Assembly: GCA_023437745.1 (NCBI GenBank)
Contig: JAEZFI010000031.1
Location: 1-30,668, forward strand
Length of the DNA stretch: 30,668 nucleotides
Direction of reading: 5' to 3'
Source: Actinomycetes bacterium
GTDB taxonomy: Bacteria; Actinomycetota; Acidimicrobiia; Acidimicrobiales; Microtrichaceae
In this document: positions 1-8,008 of the stretch, piece after piece
Numbering within the stretch: position 1 is the first letter of the stretch
Layout: each line of letters opens with the position of its first letter
The notes under the pieces: model-generated
Seen by the model: the letters and a program-made list of their open reading frames with translations, nothing else
Told to the model about the DNA's origin: nothing
Database searches by the model: none
Translations under genes and position numbers: made by a program

Positions 1-36
1 GGCGGGCCCGGGGGGCCCCCCCCCCGCGCGGGGGGC
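1..36. other. G/C homopolymer contig-edge sequence
   Basis: The first ~36 bases are runs of G and C unlike the coding sequence that follows. Read in the frame of the minus-strand gene they give a meaningless Gly/Pro-rich tail. The same kind of sequence occurs at the other end of the window. This suggests an assembly or sequencing artefact rather than biology. Confidence 0.6.
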
Positions 37-1245
37 GATGGTCTCGGCGGCAGCCGCCGCCGCCAGCAGGGCGATGAAGGCCCCCGACCGGTCACCGGCG
101 CGGTCGAGGTGGAACGCCAGCTCGCCGGCGCGGTCCGCCCGGGTGAGGGCTGCGAGCGGTTGCTGCCGGAGCGCCTCCGCCAACCGGCGGTGGAGACGGG
201 TGCGCTGGGAGGGCAGGAGGTCGGCGTAGACCACCTCACCGATGAGGGCGTGCCGGAACCGGTAGACGTCGGAGGCAGGATCCACCACGATCAGCTGCGC
301 GTCGATCGCGGCCCGGACCGCTCGCTCGACCGCGTCCTCGTCCAGGTCGACCAACTCGTCGAGGAGGTCGTGCGTCATCTCGCGGCCGGCCACCGCCATG
401 GCGTCGACGACGTGACGTGTCGGGTCGTCCAGCCCCGCGACGTCGGCGGAGATGAGGTCCGAGAGGACCGCCGGGATCGCCTCGCCGGCGAGGTGCGCGG
501 TCACCAGCTCCTCGGTGAAGAACGGGTTGCCCTGCCCCCGGGCGAGGATCTCCTCCACGAGGTCGTGCGGCGCCGTCGTCCCGAGCAGCGCCGTGATGCG
601 GGCGCTGACGTCGTCACGACCGAGCCCGGGCACCTGGATGCGGTGCACCGCGGGGACGCGCGTGAGCTCGGCGAGGCGCCGCCGCTGCGTCGGGTGGCCA
701 CCGACCTCGGCTGCCCGGTAGGTCCCGATGAGCACGACTGGCGCGTCGAGCAGGTTCCTCGCGAGGAACTCGAAGAGGTCCCAGGTGTTGGTGTCGGCCC
801 AGTGCAGGTCCTCGATGCCGACGGCGGCGACGTCGCCCGCGCCCAGCCGGGTCACGAGCTCGAGCACCGGCGCGAACAGGCTGCCGGGGCCCAGGTCGCT
901 CCGGCTGCGCACGTCCTCCGTGGGGTCGAGCCAGCGCGTGAGACGTGCGAGGTCGTCGGACTCGGTGAGCACCTCCGGTCGGGCCCGGCGGATCTGTCGG
1001 AGCAGGTCGGCCAGCGGCGCCAGGGGGATGAGATCGCCGCCGATGGGGACGCATCGCCCGACCTGCAGGCTCGCTCCGGCTCGACGGGCGGCTTCGCCGA
1101 TCAGCGTCGACTTCCCGATGCCGGCGTCGCCGCCGACCAGCACCACCGACGGCACCCCGTCTCGGGCGCTCGTGAACGCCCGGTCGAAGACGGCCAGCTC
1201 CTCGGTGCGGCCGACGAAGTCGGCGTGGTGGGGACGATCGGACAC
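1..1245 (-). CDS. AAA ATPase of the large LuxR-type regulator (LAL) class, C-terminal part missing
   Basis: The visible 415 residues are an NTPase module. It opens with FVGRTEEL, has a Walker A motif GGDAGIGKST at about residues 38-47 and a Walker B motif VGIEDLHWAD at about 142-151, followed by GNPFFTEEL and a helical region. This order is typical of the AAA_16 domain at the N-terminus of large ATP-binding LuxR regulators and some cyclase-linked ATPases. The C-terminus, where a LuxR helix-turn-helix would lie, is beyond the window, so the output domain is unknown. I chose GTG at 1245 because GAGGG lies a few bases upstream and the domain begins right after it. It is divergent from the lipoprotein hydrolase gene. 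The last ~12 codons shown fall in the doubtful contig edge. Confidence 0.8.
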   Translation of the reverse strand, partial: MSDRPHHADFVGRTEELAVFDRAFTSARDGVPSVVLVGGDAGIGKSTLIGEAARRAGASLQVGRCVPIGGDLIPLAPLADLLRQIRRARPEVLTESDDLARLTRWLDPTEDVRSRSDLGPGSLFAPVLELVTRLGAGDVAAVGIEDLHWADTNTWDLFEFLARNLLDAPVVLIGTYRAAEVGGHPTQRRRLAELTRVPAVHRIQVPGLGRDDVSARITALLGTTAPHDLVEEILARGQGNPFFTEELVTAHLAGEAIPAVLSDLISADVAGLDDPTRHVVDAMAVAGREMTHDLLDELVDLDEDAVERAVRAAIDAQLIVVDPASDVYRFRHALIGEVVYADLLPSQRTRLHRRLAEALRQQPLAALTRADRAGELAFHLDRAGDRSGAFIALLAAAAAAETIAPRAGGGPPGPA

Positions 1246-1373
1246 AGCGCCCTCATCATGACCCGCCGCGGACGCGTACGGCGTCGTCGATCTGAGGGGT
1301 GACGCCCGATGCGCAGCCGGCCCCCTTACCGAGACGGTGGAAGCGATCACCCACCGACCAGAGGACCGATCCC

Positions 1374-2279
1374 ATGCACCGCACACGCACTGCACTCCTG
1401 ACCGCCATCGTCATCGTCGGGGCACTCGCTGCGTGCAGCGCCGGAGGCACCCCCGACCCGACCTCCAGCACCGCACCCGACACCACCGCCACGTCGACCA
1501 CCCCGGTGGCGCGCCCGGATGGAGCCGTCGACCGGCTCGTCGCCGTCCGCGGCGCCCGCCTCCACCTCCGGTGCGACGGCGCCGGTGACACCACGGTCGT
1601 GCTCCTCGCAGGCTTCACCGACGGCGGCGAGCAGTGGGGGCCGATGCAGGCCGAGCTGGGCGGGCAGGCCAGGGTCTGCGCGTACGCTCGGTTCGGGACG
1701 GGGACGAGCGATCCCGCACCCGGGACGCAGACCTTCGCGACCGAGGCCGCCGACCTCCATGCGCTCCTGGAGGCGGCAGGGGAACCCGGCCCGTACGTCC
1801 TGGTGGGCCACTCGTTCGGTGGGCCCGTAGCGGTCACCTTCGCCGACCGCTACCCGGGCGAGGTGGTCGGCCTCGCGCTGATCGACGCCAGCCCTGCCGG
1901 CTGGTACAACGCGGTGTGCGCCGTCCCCGACGACGGGACGGAGTCGGCCCGGAGCTTCGCGGGGCTCTGCGCGTCGCTCACCGATCCGGGGACCAACGTC
2001 GAGCGGCTCGACGGCGCCCTGGCGTTCGCCGAGGTCGGGACGGTGGGCGACCTCGGCGACCTGCCCGTCACCGTCGTCACCGCGGCTCGGCGCACGCTGT
2101 TCGCCGACACGGCGCCCTCGGTGGCGACCCGGCTGAACGAGGTGTGGGACGCCGGGCAGGCCGAGTGGGTCGGCCTCTCCACCCGGTCGCACCTCGTCAC
2201 CATCGAGGGCGTGGGGCACTACGTCCACCTGGAGCGTCCCGACCTGGTGGTCGACCAGGTTCGACGGCTGCTGCCGTGA
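1374..2279 (+). CDS. Lipoprotein alpha/beta hydrolase
   Basis: A 301-aa predicted surface lipoprotein. A short basic N-terminus and hydrophobic stretch end in a lipobox LAAC, with the lipidated cysteine at residue 21. A Ser/Thr/Pro-rich linker to about residue 48 follows, then an alpha/beta-hydrolase fold. The nucleophile elbow GHSFGG places the serine at about residue 147. The C-terminal histidine is in GVGHYVHLERPD, about residue 282. The acid residue is less clear; LIDASP at about 169-174 is one candidate. ATG 1374 is preferred over an in-frame start at 1299 because it has GAGGA 8 nt upstream and gives an intact signal peptide. Substrate is not predictable; esterase or lipase-like activity outside the membrane is likely. 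Confidence 0.85.
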   Translation: MHRTRTALLTAIVIVGALAACSAGGTPDPTSSTAPDTTATSTTPVARPDGAVDRLVAVRGARLHLRCDGAGDTTVVLLAGFTDGGEQWGPMQAELGGQARVCAYARFGTGTSDPAPGTQTFATEAADLHALLEAAGEPGPYVLVGHSFGGPVAVTFADRYPGEVVGLALIDASPAGWYNAVCAVPDDGTESARSFAGLCASLTDPGTNVERLDGALAFAEVGTVGDLGDLPVTVVTAARRTLFADTAPSVATRLNEVWDAGQAEWVGLSTRSHLVTIEGVGHYVHLERPDLVVDQVRRLLP

Positions 2280-2335
2280 CGGTCCCCGGGCCGACCCGGT
2301 GCATCCGCAGCGGACAACCGGGCCGAAGTCCAGGC

Positions 2336-2833
2336 ATGAGCCCATCCATCCGCCGGGAACCGGTCGGTCCCGGGCGGGAATCGGTCTGGGACTACCCCCG
2401 CCCTCCTCGCCTCGAACCGACGAGCCGCCACCTCGTCGTCGCGCACGGCTCGACCGTGATCGCAGCGTCTCGCCGCGGCTTCCGGCTGCTCGAGACGTCC
2501 CACCCGCCCTCGTACTACCTGCCTGCCGGCGACTGCGACCTGGAGCTCCTTCGTGCGGCGCCGGGTACCAGCGTCTGCGAGTGGAAGGGACGCGCCGTGT
2601 ACTGGGACGTTGCGGTCGAGGGTGAGGTGATCCGGCAAGTCGCGTGGTCCTACCCGGATCCGGCCCCTCCGTACGAGCCGATCCGGAACCACCTCGCGTT
2701 CTACCCGTCGCTGCTCGAGTGCTCCGTCGACGGCGAGCGTGCGACTCCTCAACCCGGGCAGTTCTACGGCGGTTGGGTCACGTCAGGGGTCGTCGGCCCC
2801 TTCAAGGGGTCTCCTGGCACGTCGTGGTGGTGA
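2336..2833 (+). CDS. DUF427 domain protein
   Basis: 165 aa carrying the complete DUF427 signature: ESVWDYPRPPRLE near the N-terminus, then LETSHPPSYYLP, CEWKGRAVYWDV, and YPDPAPPYEPIRNHLAFYPS in the second half. The family is small, single-domain and common in actinobacteria, with no firmly established biochemical role known to me. The start at 2336 leaves the usual short leader before the SVWDYPRPP block; no strong ribosome binding site is visible. It lies 56 bp after the lipoprotein hydrolase, on the same strand, and may be co-transcribed. It is convergent with the YdeI-like gene, with only 20 bp between the stop codons. Confidence 0.85.
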   Translation: MSPSIRREPVGPGRESVWDYPRPPRLEPTSRHLVVAHGSTVIAASRRGFRLLETSHPPSYYLPAGDCDLELLRAAPGTSVCEWKGRAVYWDVAVEGEVIRQVAWSYPDPAPPYEPIRNHLAFYPSLLECSVDGERATPQPGQFYGGWVTSGVVGPFKGSPGTSWW

Positions 2834-2853
2834 CGGCTCCCAGGGCGGGCGGC

Positions 2854-3456
2854 CTACGGGCGCGTTCGCTTCTGGGGGTAGATCGTCTCGCCTCGCTCCA
2901 GCATCGCCACGAACTGCTCGACGCGTCGCGCCCGGGTCTCGGGCTTCTTGGCCTGCTCCACCCGAAAGAGGACGGCGAACCGGTTCTGGCTGGTGAGGAC
3001 GGCGAACATCGCTGCCGCGTCCTCGTTCGCGTCGAGTGCCGCGGCCAGGTCGGCCGGGACCTCGATCGTCGCCGGGCCCGCGTAGGCCCTGTCCCAGCGA
3101 CCGTCCGCCTTCGCTCGGTCGACCTCGGCCTGACCGGCGGGCGCCATGCGGCCCTCGGCGACCAGGCGCTCGACGAGGCCCACGTTGCGCGCCGACCAGG
3201 TGCTCGCCTTTCGGCGCGGGCTGAAGCGCTGCAGGAACGTGGTCTCGTCCCGGCCGTTGCGGCGGCCGTCGATCCACCCGAAGCAGAGCGCCTCCTCGAG
3301 CGCTCCGTCCCATCCGAGGTCCGTCGGCTCGGTGACGCCCTTCTTGGCCAGCACGAGCGAGACGCCGTCGGCCGTGGCGTGGTGGTCGGCCAGCCACGCC
3401 CGCCAGGCCGCCGCGTCGGGCACGATCAGCTCGCCGTGGTCACCGCTCCCTGCCAT
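2854..3456 (-). CDS. YdeI/OmpD-associated family protein
   Basis: 200 aa matching the YdeI/OmdA family: an N-terminal AAWRAWLADHHATADGVSLVLAKKG block, ALEEALCFGWIDGRRN, then FSPRRKASTWSARNVGLVERL, and a C-terminal helical part with FRVEQAKKPETRARRVEQFVAMLERGE. Relatives are annotated as bacteriocin-protection or OmpD-associated proteins. In a monoderm actinobacterium the outer-membrane-protein link cannot apply literally, so the molecular role is open. The start ATG has no Shine-Dalgarno, but a TACGGT hexamer ends 8 nt upstream, suggesting an almost leaderless transcript. Confidence 0.82.
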   Translation of the reverse strand: MAGSGDHGELIVPDAAAWRAWLADHHATADGVSLVLAKKGVTEPTDLGWDGALEEALCFGWIDGRRNGRDETTFLQRFSPRRKASTWSARNVGLVERLVAEGRMAPAGQAEVDRAKADGRWDRAYAGPATIEVPADLAAALDANEDAAAMFAVLTSQNRFAVLFRVEQAKKPETRARRVEQFVAMLERGETIYPQKRTRP

Positions 3457-3464
3457 GGGCGAGG

Positions 3465-3470
3465 ACCGTA
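3465..3470 (-). promoter_or_regulatory. Predicted -10 element (TACGGT), near-leaderless
   Basis: The minus strand reads TACGGT, then 8 nt, then the ATG of the YdeI-like gene. TANNNT is the usual actinobacterial -10 pattern. No Shine-Dalgarno lies in between. Confidence 0.45.
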
Positions 3471-3501
3471 CCCAACGAGCAGCGATCCTCGCGTCGACCG
3501 G

Positions 3502-5073
3502 TCAGCTCACCGCGGTCTCGGACCGGGGCGCTTCGTCGCCGGTCGGCGCGGTCGCCGTCATGAGCGCCGTGATGGCCTCGCGGTCCGCGGTCGACGGCTG
3601 CCCCCAGTCGCCTGGGTAGCGATACAGCTCGTACAACGGGATGGACCGCTGCTGGCCGTCGAGCACCTCGACGTCGTCGCCGCCGATCAGGCCCGGGTGG
3701 GCGAGCCCGCACGCCTCTGCGACCTTCAGCAGGTCCCGGCGGAGGGCGCGGACGTAGTTGGCGGCCCGCACCGACTTGAGCGTGGGGTCGAGGCCGCCCG
3801 ACAGCCATCGGTTCTGGCTCGCCACACCCGTCGGGCAGCGGTCGGTGTGGCACTTCTGCGCCTGGATGCACCCGATGGCGATCATCGCCTCGCGACCCAC
3901 GTTGACCAGGTCGGCTCCCAGGGCCAGCGCCACGAGCGCGTTCTCGGGGAGCCCCAGCTTCCCCGAGCCGATGAACGTGACCTGCTCCGCCAGGCCGGCA
4001 GTGGCGAATGTGGCGTACACGCGGCTGAACCCGACCCGCCACGGCAGCGCGACCGAGTCGGCGAACACCAGCGGCGCGGCTCCGGTACCTCCCTCGCCGC
4101 CGTCGATCGTGACGAAGTCGACGCCGCGCTCACCCGACCGCATGTGTTCGACGAGCTCCTCCCAGAAGCCCAGGTCGCCGACGGCGGACTTGATGCCGAC
4201 AGGGAGGCCGGTGGCGTCGGCGAGCATCTCGACCCAGTCGAGGAGCCCGTCGACGTCGTGGAACTCGGCGTGACGCGACGGGCTCACGCAGTCGACGCCT
4301 TCGGCGATGCCGCGCGTCTCGGCGATCTCCCGGCTGACCTTGGCGGCGGGGAGGAGGCCGCCGAGCCCCGGCTTCGCCCCTTGGCTCAGCTTGATCTCGA
4401 TCGCCTTCACGGGTCCGGAGGCCACGACGTCCACGAGCCGGGCGAGGTCGAACCGGCCCCGGTCGTCACGGCACCCGAAGTAGGCGGTGCCGATCTGGAA
4501 CACGAGGTCGCCGCCCTGCCGGTGGTACGGGGAGAGGCCGCCTTCGCCGGTGTTGTGCAGGCAGCCGGCGAGGGCGGCCCCGCGGTTCAGGGCCTCGATC
4601 GCCGGACCGGACAGCGAGCCGAAGCTCATCGCCGAGATGTTCACGATCGAGTGGGGCCGGAACGCGCCCCGACGACCTCGCGGGCCGCCGAGGATCTTCG
4701 CCCCCGGGACCCAGGCGTCCGTCGCCGCATCCGGTGCGCTCGGGGGCACGACCGACGCGAAGGTGCGGTGCTTGATGACCGGGTAGCCCTGCGTGTGCTC
4801 GATGTCGTTGTCGGTGCCGAACCCGAAGTAGCTGTTCTCCGACTTGGCGGACGTGTAGATCCATCGACGCTGGTCCCGGTTGAACGGCCGCTCCTCGTCG
4901 TTGCTCGCCACGAGGTACTGGCGGAGCTCCGGCCCGAACGACTCGAGCAGGTACCTCCCGTGGCCGATGACCGGGAAGTTCCGCAGCAGCGCGTGCTTCC
5001 GCTGCAGGAGGTCGTACGTGGCGACGGCGCCGAGCGCCGCCGTCGGGAGGGCGAACGCCCGTGACCACTTCAC
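3502..5073 (-). CDS. FMN-binding glutamate synthase family protein (GltB central domain-like)
   Basis: 523 aa. A short hydrophobic N-terminus precedes the FMN and glutamate-synthase TIM-barrel region: NISAMSFGSLSGPAIEALNRGA, HNTGEGGLSPYH, EIKLSQGAKPGLGGLLPAAKV, VDFVTIDGGEGGTGAAP. A cysteine cluster C402-X5-C408-X4-C413 (CIQAQKCHTDRC) matches the iron-sulfur ligand spacing of glutamate synthase. The glutaminase and GXGXG domains of GltB and a GltD partner are absent here. This stand-alone family is common, and its real substrate and electron donor are usually unknown, so it should not be called glutamate synthase outright. Translation starts at GTG 5073; CACAAT ends 6 nt upstream and no Shine-Dalgarno is seen. 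The gene is divergent from the GH65 gene. Confidence 0.85.
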   Translation of the reverse strand: MKWSRAFALPTAALGAVATYDLLQRKHALLRNFPVIGHGRYLLESFGPELRQYLVASNDEERPFNRDQRRWIYTSAKSENSYFGFGTDNDIEHTQGYPVIKHRTFASVVPPSAPDAATDAWVPGAKILGGPRGRRGAFRPHSIVNISAMSFGSLSGPAIEALNRGAALAGCLHNTGEGGLSPYHRQGGDLVFQIGTAYFGCRDDRGRFDLARLVDVVASGPVKAIEIKLSQGAKPGLGGLLPAAKVSREIAETRGIAEGVDCVSPSRHAEFHDVDGLLDWVEMLADATGLPVGIKSAVGDLGFWEELVEHMRSGERGVDFVTIDGGEGGTGAAPLVFADSVALPWRVGFSRVYATFATAGLAEQVTFIGSGKLGLPENALVALALGADLVNVGREAMIAIGCIQAQKCHTDRCPTGVASQNRWLSGGLDPTLKSVRAANYVRALRRDLLKVAEACGLAHPGLIGGDDVEVLDGQQRSIPLYELYRYPGDWGQPSTADREAITALMTATAPTGDEAPRSETAVS

Positions 5074-5137
5074 CGGGACATTGTGCCCGTCGCGACCCGT
5101 GGACGAGCCGCACCGACGGGGTCAGACTGACGAGTGC

Positions 5138-7231
5138 ATGACCGACGCGTTCGACCCGTCCTGGGGGTTGGAGGCCCACGGTGTCGACGGGCCGTCCAAC
5201 CCTGCCCACGACGCGTGGTTCGCGCTGGCCGGTGGCGGCGTCGGCACGAGGGGTGGACCGCTCGCCACGGGGTCGACGTCCGAGCCCTGGACCGTCGTGT
5301 CGGGCGTCTACGCCGGCGACGGCCCGGACACCCACCTGCTGGTCGGGCCCTCGCTGCGGCGCCCACCGGTGGGGAGCGACGACGAACGGCGACGGCGCCG
5401 GCTCGACTTCCGGACCGGGACGCTGTGGGAGCGGGTCGGGGAGGGTCCCATGGCGGTCGAGGCGATCCGCTTCGTCTCCCTCGGTCGGCCGGGGATCGTG
5501 GCGACGCGCACGTCCGTGCCGGAGGGCGTCGACCTCGAGCGAGCGGCGCTGACGGCACCCCAACCGTTGGACGAGGGCCTCGTCGGCGGGGTGGCCTGGT
5601 GCAGGGTCGACGGCGAGCCGGGTGGAGTCGTGGCGGCAGCGGCCGAGCACCGTGGGGGCGGCGTCGTCGACGACCTCGTCGCTGTCGTCGGCGACCCCGA
5701 CGAGCTCCCGGAGCCCGACGACGCGCACCGCCGGCTGAAGGAAGCGCTGGACCTCGGGTTCGACGAGCTGCTCGACGAGCACCGACGGGCGTGGCAGGAG
5801 CGGTGGGTGGACGCCGACGTGGAGGTCGACGGCGACGACCACCTCCGGCGGGCCACGCGCTTCTCGCTGTTCCACCTGATCGGGTCGGTGCCCGACGTCG
5901 GCGATGCCGCCGTGGGGGCTCGGGGGCTCAGCGGCCCCGCGTACCGGGGCCACGTGTTCTGGGACGCCGACACCTTCGTGCTGCCGTTCCTCGCCGCCAC
6001 CCACCCTGCGGCGGCGCGGGCGATGCTCGAGTACCGCATCAGGCGCCTGCCCTCCGCTCGCCGCAACGCCCGGAGCATGGGCTTCGCGGGAGCACGGTTC
6101 CCGTGGGAGTCGGCCCACTCGGGGTTCGACGTGACGCCGCGCTCGGCACGCGACCGCGCCGGTCGGGTCGTGCCGATCCTCACCGGGGAGATGGAGGAGC
6201 ACATCGTCGCCCAGGTGGCGTGGGCGACCAGCCACTACCTGGAGTGGACGGGCGACGCGGCGTTCGCACGCGGGGGCGGGCTGGTGCTGCTGACCGAGAC
6301 GGCGCGCTACTGGGCGTCGCGCATCGAGGTGCACGACGACGGCACGGGGCACATCTCCGGGGTGATCGGACCCGACGAGTACCACGAGGGGGTGGACGAC
6401 AACGCCTTCACCAACGTGATCGCCCGATGGAACCTGCGGCGAGCGGCGACGGCCGCCGCGGAGGGTGGGCTCGACGGCCGTGGTGCCGATGCGGACTTCG
6501 ACGAGGCGGGGCCGGGTGAGATCGCCACCTGGCGGCGCCTCGCCGATGCGCTCGTCGACGGCTACGACGCCGAGTCGGGGCGCTACGAGCAGTTCCGGGG
6601 GTTCTACGAGCTGGAGCCGGTGATCATCGCCGAGTTGGCGCCACGCCGGCCGATCGCCGGGGACCTGCTGCTCGGCGCCGACCGGGTGAAGGCCGCACAG
6701 GTCGTCAAGCAGGCGGACGTGCTGATGCTCCACCACCTGGTCCCCGACGAGGTGGCGGACGGGTCGCTCGACGCGAACCTCCGCTACTACGAGCCCCGGA
6801 CCTCGCACGGCAGCTCCCTCTCGCCCGCCATCCATGCGTCGCTGTTCGCACGGGCCGGCGACCTCACGCGTGCGCTGGGGGCGCTCGACCTCGCCAGCCG
6901 CATCGACCTCGACGACCTCACCGAGTCGACCGCCGGTGGTGTGCACCTGGCGACGATGGGCGGCCTGTGGCAGGCGCTGGTGTTCGGCTTCGCCGGGGTC
7001 CGCCCGCGCGGGGACCGCCTCGTGGTCGACCCCAGGATCCCCGACGCCTGGGACGGCCTGTCGGTCCGGGTGCGATTCCGGGGCCGCCGGGTGCTGCTCC
7101 GCCTCGAGCCCGACCGGCTCACGGTCACGGCCGAGGGGGACATCGAGACCGAGGTCGGCGGGGTCCCGGTCGTGATCGGGACGGACCCGGCGGTCTTCCG
7201 CTCGGTCGGGTCCGGATGGGAGCGTGCGTGA
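5138..7231 (+). CDS. Glycoside hydrolase family 65 protein, probably a disaccharide phosphorylase
   Basis: 697 aa. The N-terminal beta-sandwich is recognisable but eroded. The catalytic (alpha/alpha)6 barrel is well kept: GHVFWDADTFVLPFL, then VIGPDEYHEGVDDNAFTN with the predicted general acid E414, KQADVLMLHHLVP, and YYEPRTSHGSSLSPAIHA. The SSLS segment corresponds to the phosphate site in GH65 maltose, trehalose and kojibiose phosphorylases, which favours phosphorolysis over hydrolysis. The specific disaccharide cannot be read from sequence. Trehalose genes occur 12-14 kb downstream, so a trehalose- or maltose-type substrate is reasonable but unproven. ATG 5138 starts after CAGACT and 9 nt. 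The stop codon overlaps the start of the universal stress protein gene (TGATG), implying translational coupling. Confidence 0.85.
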   Translation: MTDAFDPSWGLEAHGVDGPSNPAHDAWFALAGGGVGTRGGPLATGSTSEPWTVVSGVYAGDGPDTHLLVGPSLRRPPVGSDDERRRRRLDFRTGTLWERVGEGPMAVEAIRFVSLGRPGIVATRTSVPEGVDLERAALTAPQPLDEGLVGGVAWCRVDGEPGGVVAAAAEHRGGGVVDDLVAVVGDPDELPEPDDAHRRLKEALDLGFDELLDEHRRAWQERWVDADVEVDGDDHLRRATRFSLFHLIGSVPDVGDAAVGARGLSGPAYRGHVFWDADTFVLPFLAATHPAAARAMLEYRIRRLPSARRNARSMGFAGARFPWESAHSGFDVTPRSARDRAGRVVPILTGEMEEHIVAQVAWATSHYLEWTGDAAFARGGGLVLLTETARYWASRIEVHDDGTGHISGVIGPDEYHEGVDDNAFTNVIARWNLRRAATAAAEGGLDGRGADADFDEAGPGEIATWRRLADALVDGYDAESGRYEQFRGFYELEPVIIAELAPRRPIAGDLLLGADRVKAAQVVKQADVLMLHHLVPDEVADGSLDANLRYYEPRTSHGSSLSPAIHASLFARAGDLTRALGALDLASRIDLDDLTESTAGGVHLATMGGLWQALVFGFAGVRPRGDRLVVDPRIPDAWDGLSVRVRFRGRRVLLRLEPDRLTVTAEGDIETEVGGVPVVIGTDPAVFRSVGSGWERA

Positions 7232-7980
7232 TGACCGTCATCCAGGCATGTGTGGACCGATCGGTGGCCACGGGGCCCGTCCTGCGAGCGGCCGCCTCGC
7301 TCGCCCGGCTCTTCGGCGCGACGGTCGAGGCGGTGCACGTCCCCGAGGGCGAGGTGGCCGCGCCGCTCGCCGACGCCGAGGTGGCGGGCGTCCCGCTGCG
7401 GCTGCAGGAGGGCGACGTGGTGGGCGTGCTCGTGCGGCTCGGCGCCCGGCCCGACGTCGAGGCCGTCGCGGTGGGGGCGCGCAGCCGTGTCACGTCGGGC
7501 ACCATCGGCCACGTCACGCGGGCACTCGCCACCACGGTGGACCGGCCGGTCCTCGTGGTGCCGCCGGAAGCCGAGGTGCCCGATCGGTTCGGGAGGGTGC
7601 TCGTGGCGATGAAGGGCACGCCCACGAACGCCATCCGGCTGCAGCAGGCGATCCAGCTCGCCGTGGACGCGGACCTCGAGGTCGTCGCCGTCCACGTCGA
7701 CGACGAGAGCACGATCCCGAGCTTCTCCGACCAGGTACAGCACGAGACCGACGCGTACGCGTCGGAGTTCCTGTCGCGCTACGCGCCGGGCACCACGCTG
7801 GCGAGCTTCGAGCCTCGGATCGGGGTGCCCGCCGAGGAGATCCTCGCAGTCGCCGACGCCGTGCGGCCGGACGCCATCGCCGTGGGGCGGCGGGTCGACG
7901 ACCCACGCGGGTTGGGCACGGTCCTGCGACGGCTGCTCGAGCGCAGCCACGTCCCGGTCCTCGTGGTGGCCACCGACTGA
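7231..7980 (+). CDS. Tandem universal stress protein
   Basis: 249 aa with two USP-like halves. The first ends VGARSRVTSGTIGHVTRALATTVDRPVLVVP, containing the nucleotide-binding pattern G-X2-G-X9-G(S/T) in relaxed form. The second begins VLVAMKGTPTNAIRLQQAIQLA and ends VGRRVDDPRGLGTVLRRLLERSHVPVLVVA. USPs bind ATP or AMP and are induced in stress and dormancy. ATG 7231 overlaps the GH65 stop by one base and has GGGAG about 8 nt upstream; an alternative in-frame ATG lies at 7216. Coupling to a sugar phosphorylase suggests joint expression in energy stress. Confidence 0.85.
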   Translation: MTVIQACVDRSVATGPVLRAAASLARLFGATVEAVHVPEGEVAAPLADAEVAGVPLRLQEGDVVGVLVRLGARPDVEAVAVGARSRVTSGTIGHVTRALATTVDRPVLVVPPEAEVPDRFGRVLVAMKGTPTNAIRLQQAIQLAVDADLEVVAVHVDDESTIPSFSDQVQHETDAYASEFLSRYAPGTTLASFEPRIGVPAEEILAVADAVRPDAIAVGRRVDDPRGLGTVLRRLLERSHVPVLVVATD

Positions 7981-8008
7981 CGCGGCCTACCCGAGCGTCG
8001 GGCCCCTG

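Noticed and set aside
2644..5064. Long open plus-strand frame opposite the YdeI-like and glutamate-synthase-like genes
   Set aside because: No recognisable domain, composition dominated by Arg, Val, Asp and Glu, and it mirrors the real minus-strand genes; a by-product of high GC.
4466..6946. Long open minus-strand frame opposite the GH65 gene
   Set aside because: The plus strand carries complete GH65 motifs. The minus frame has none until it reads part of the neighbouring gene out of frame.
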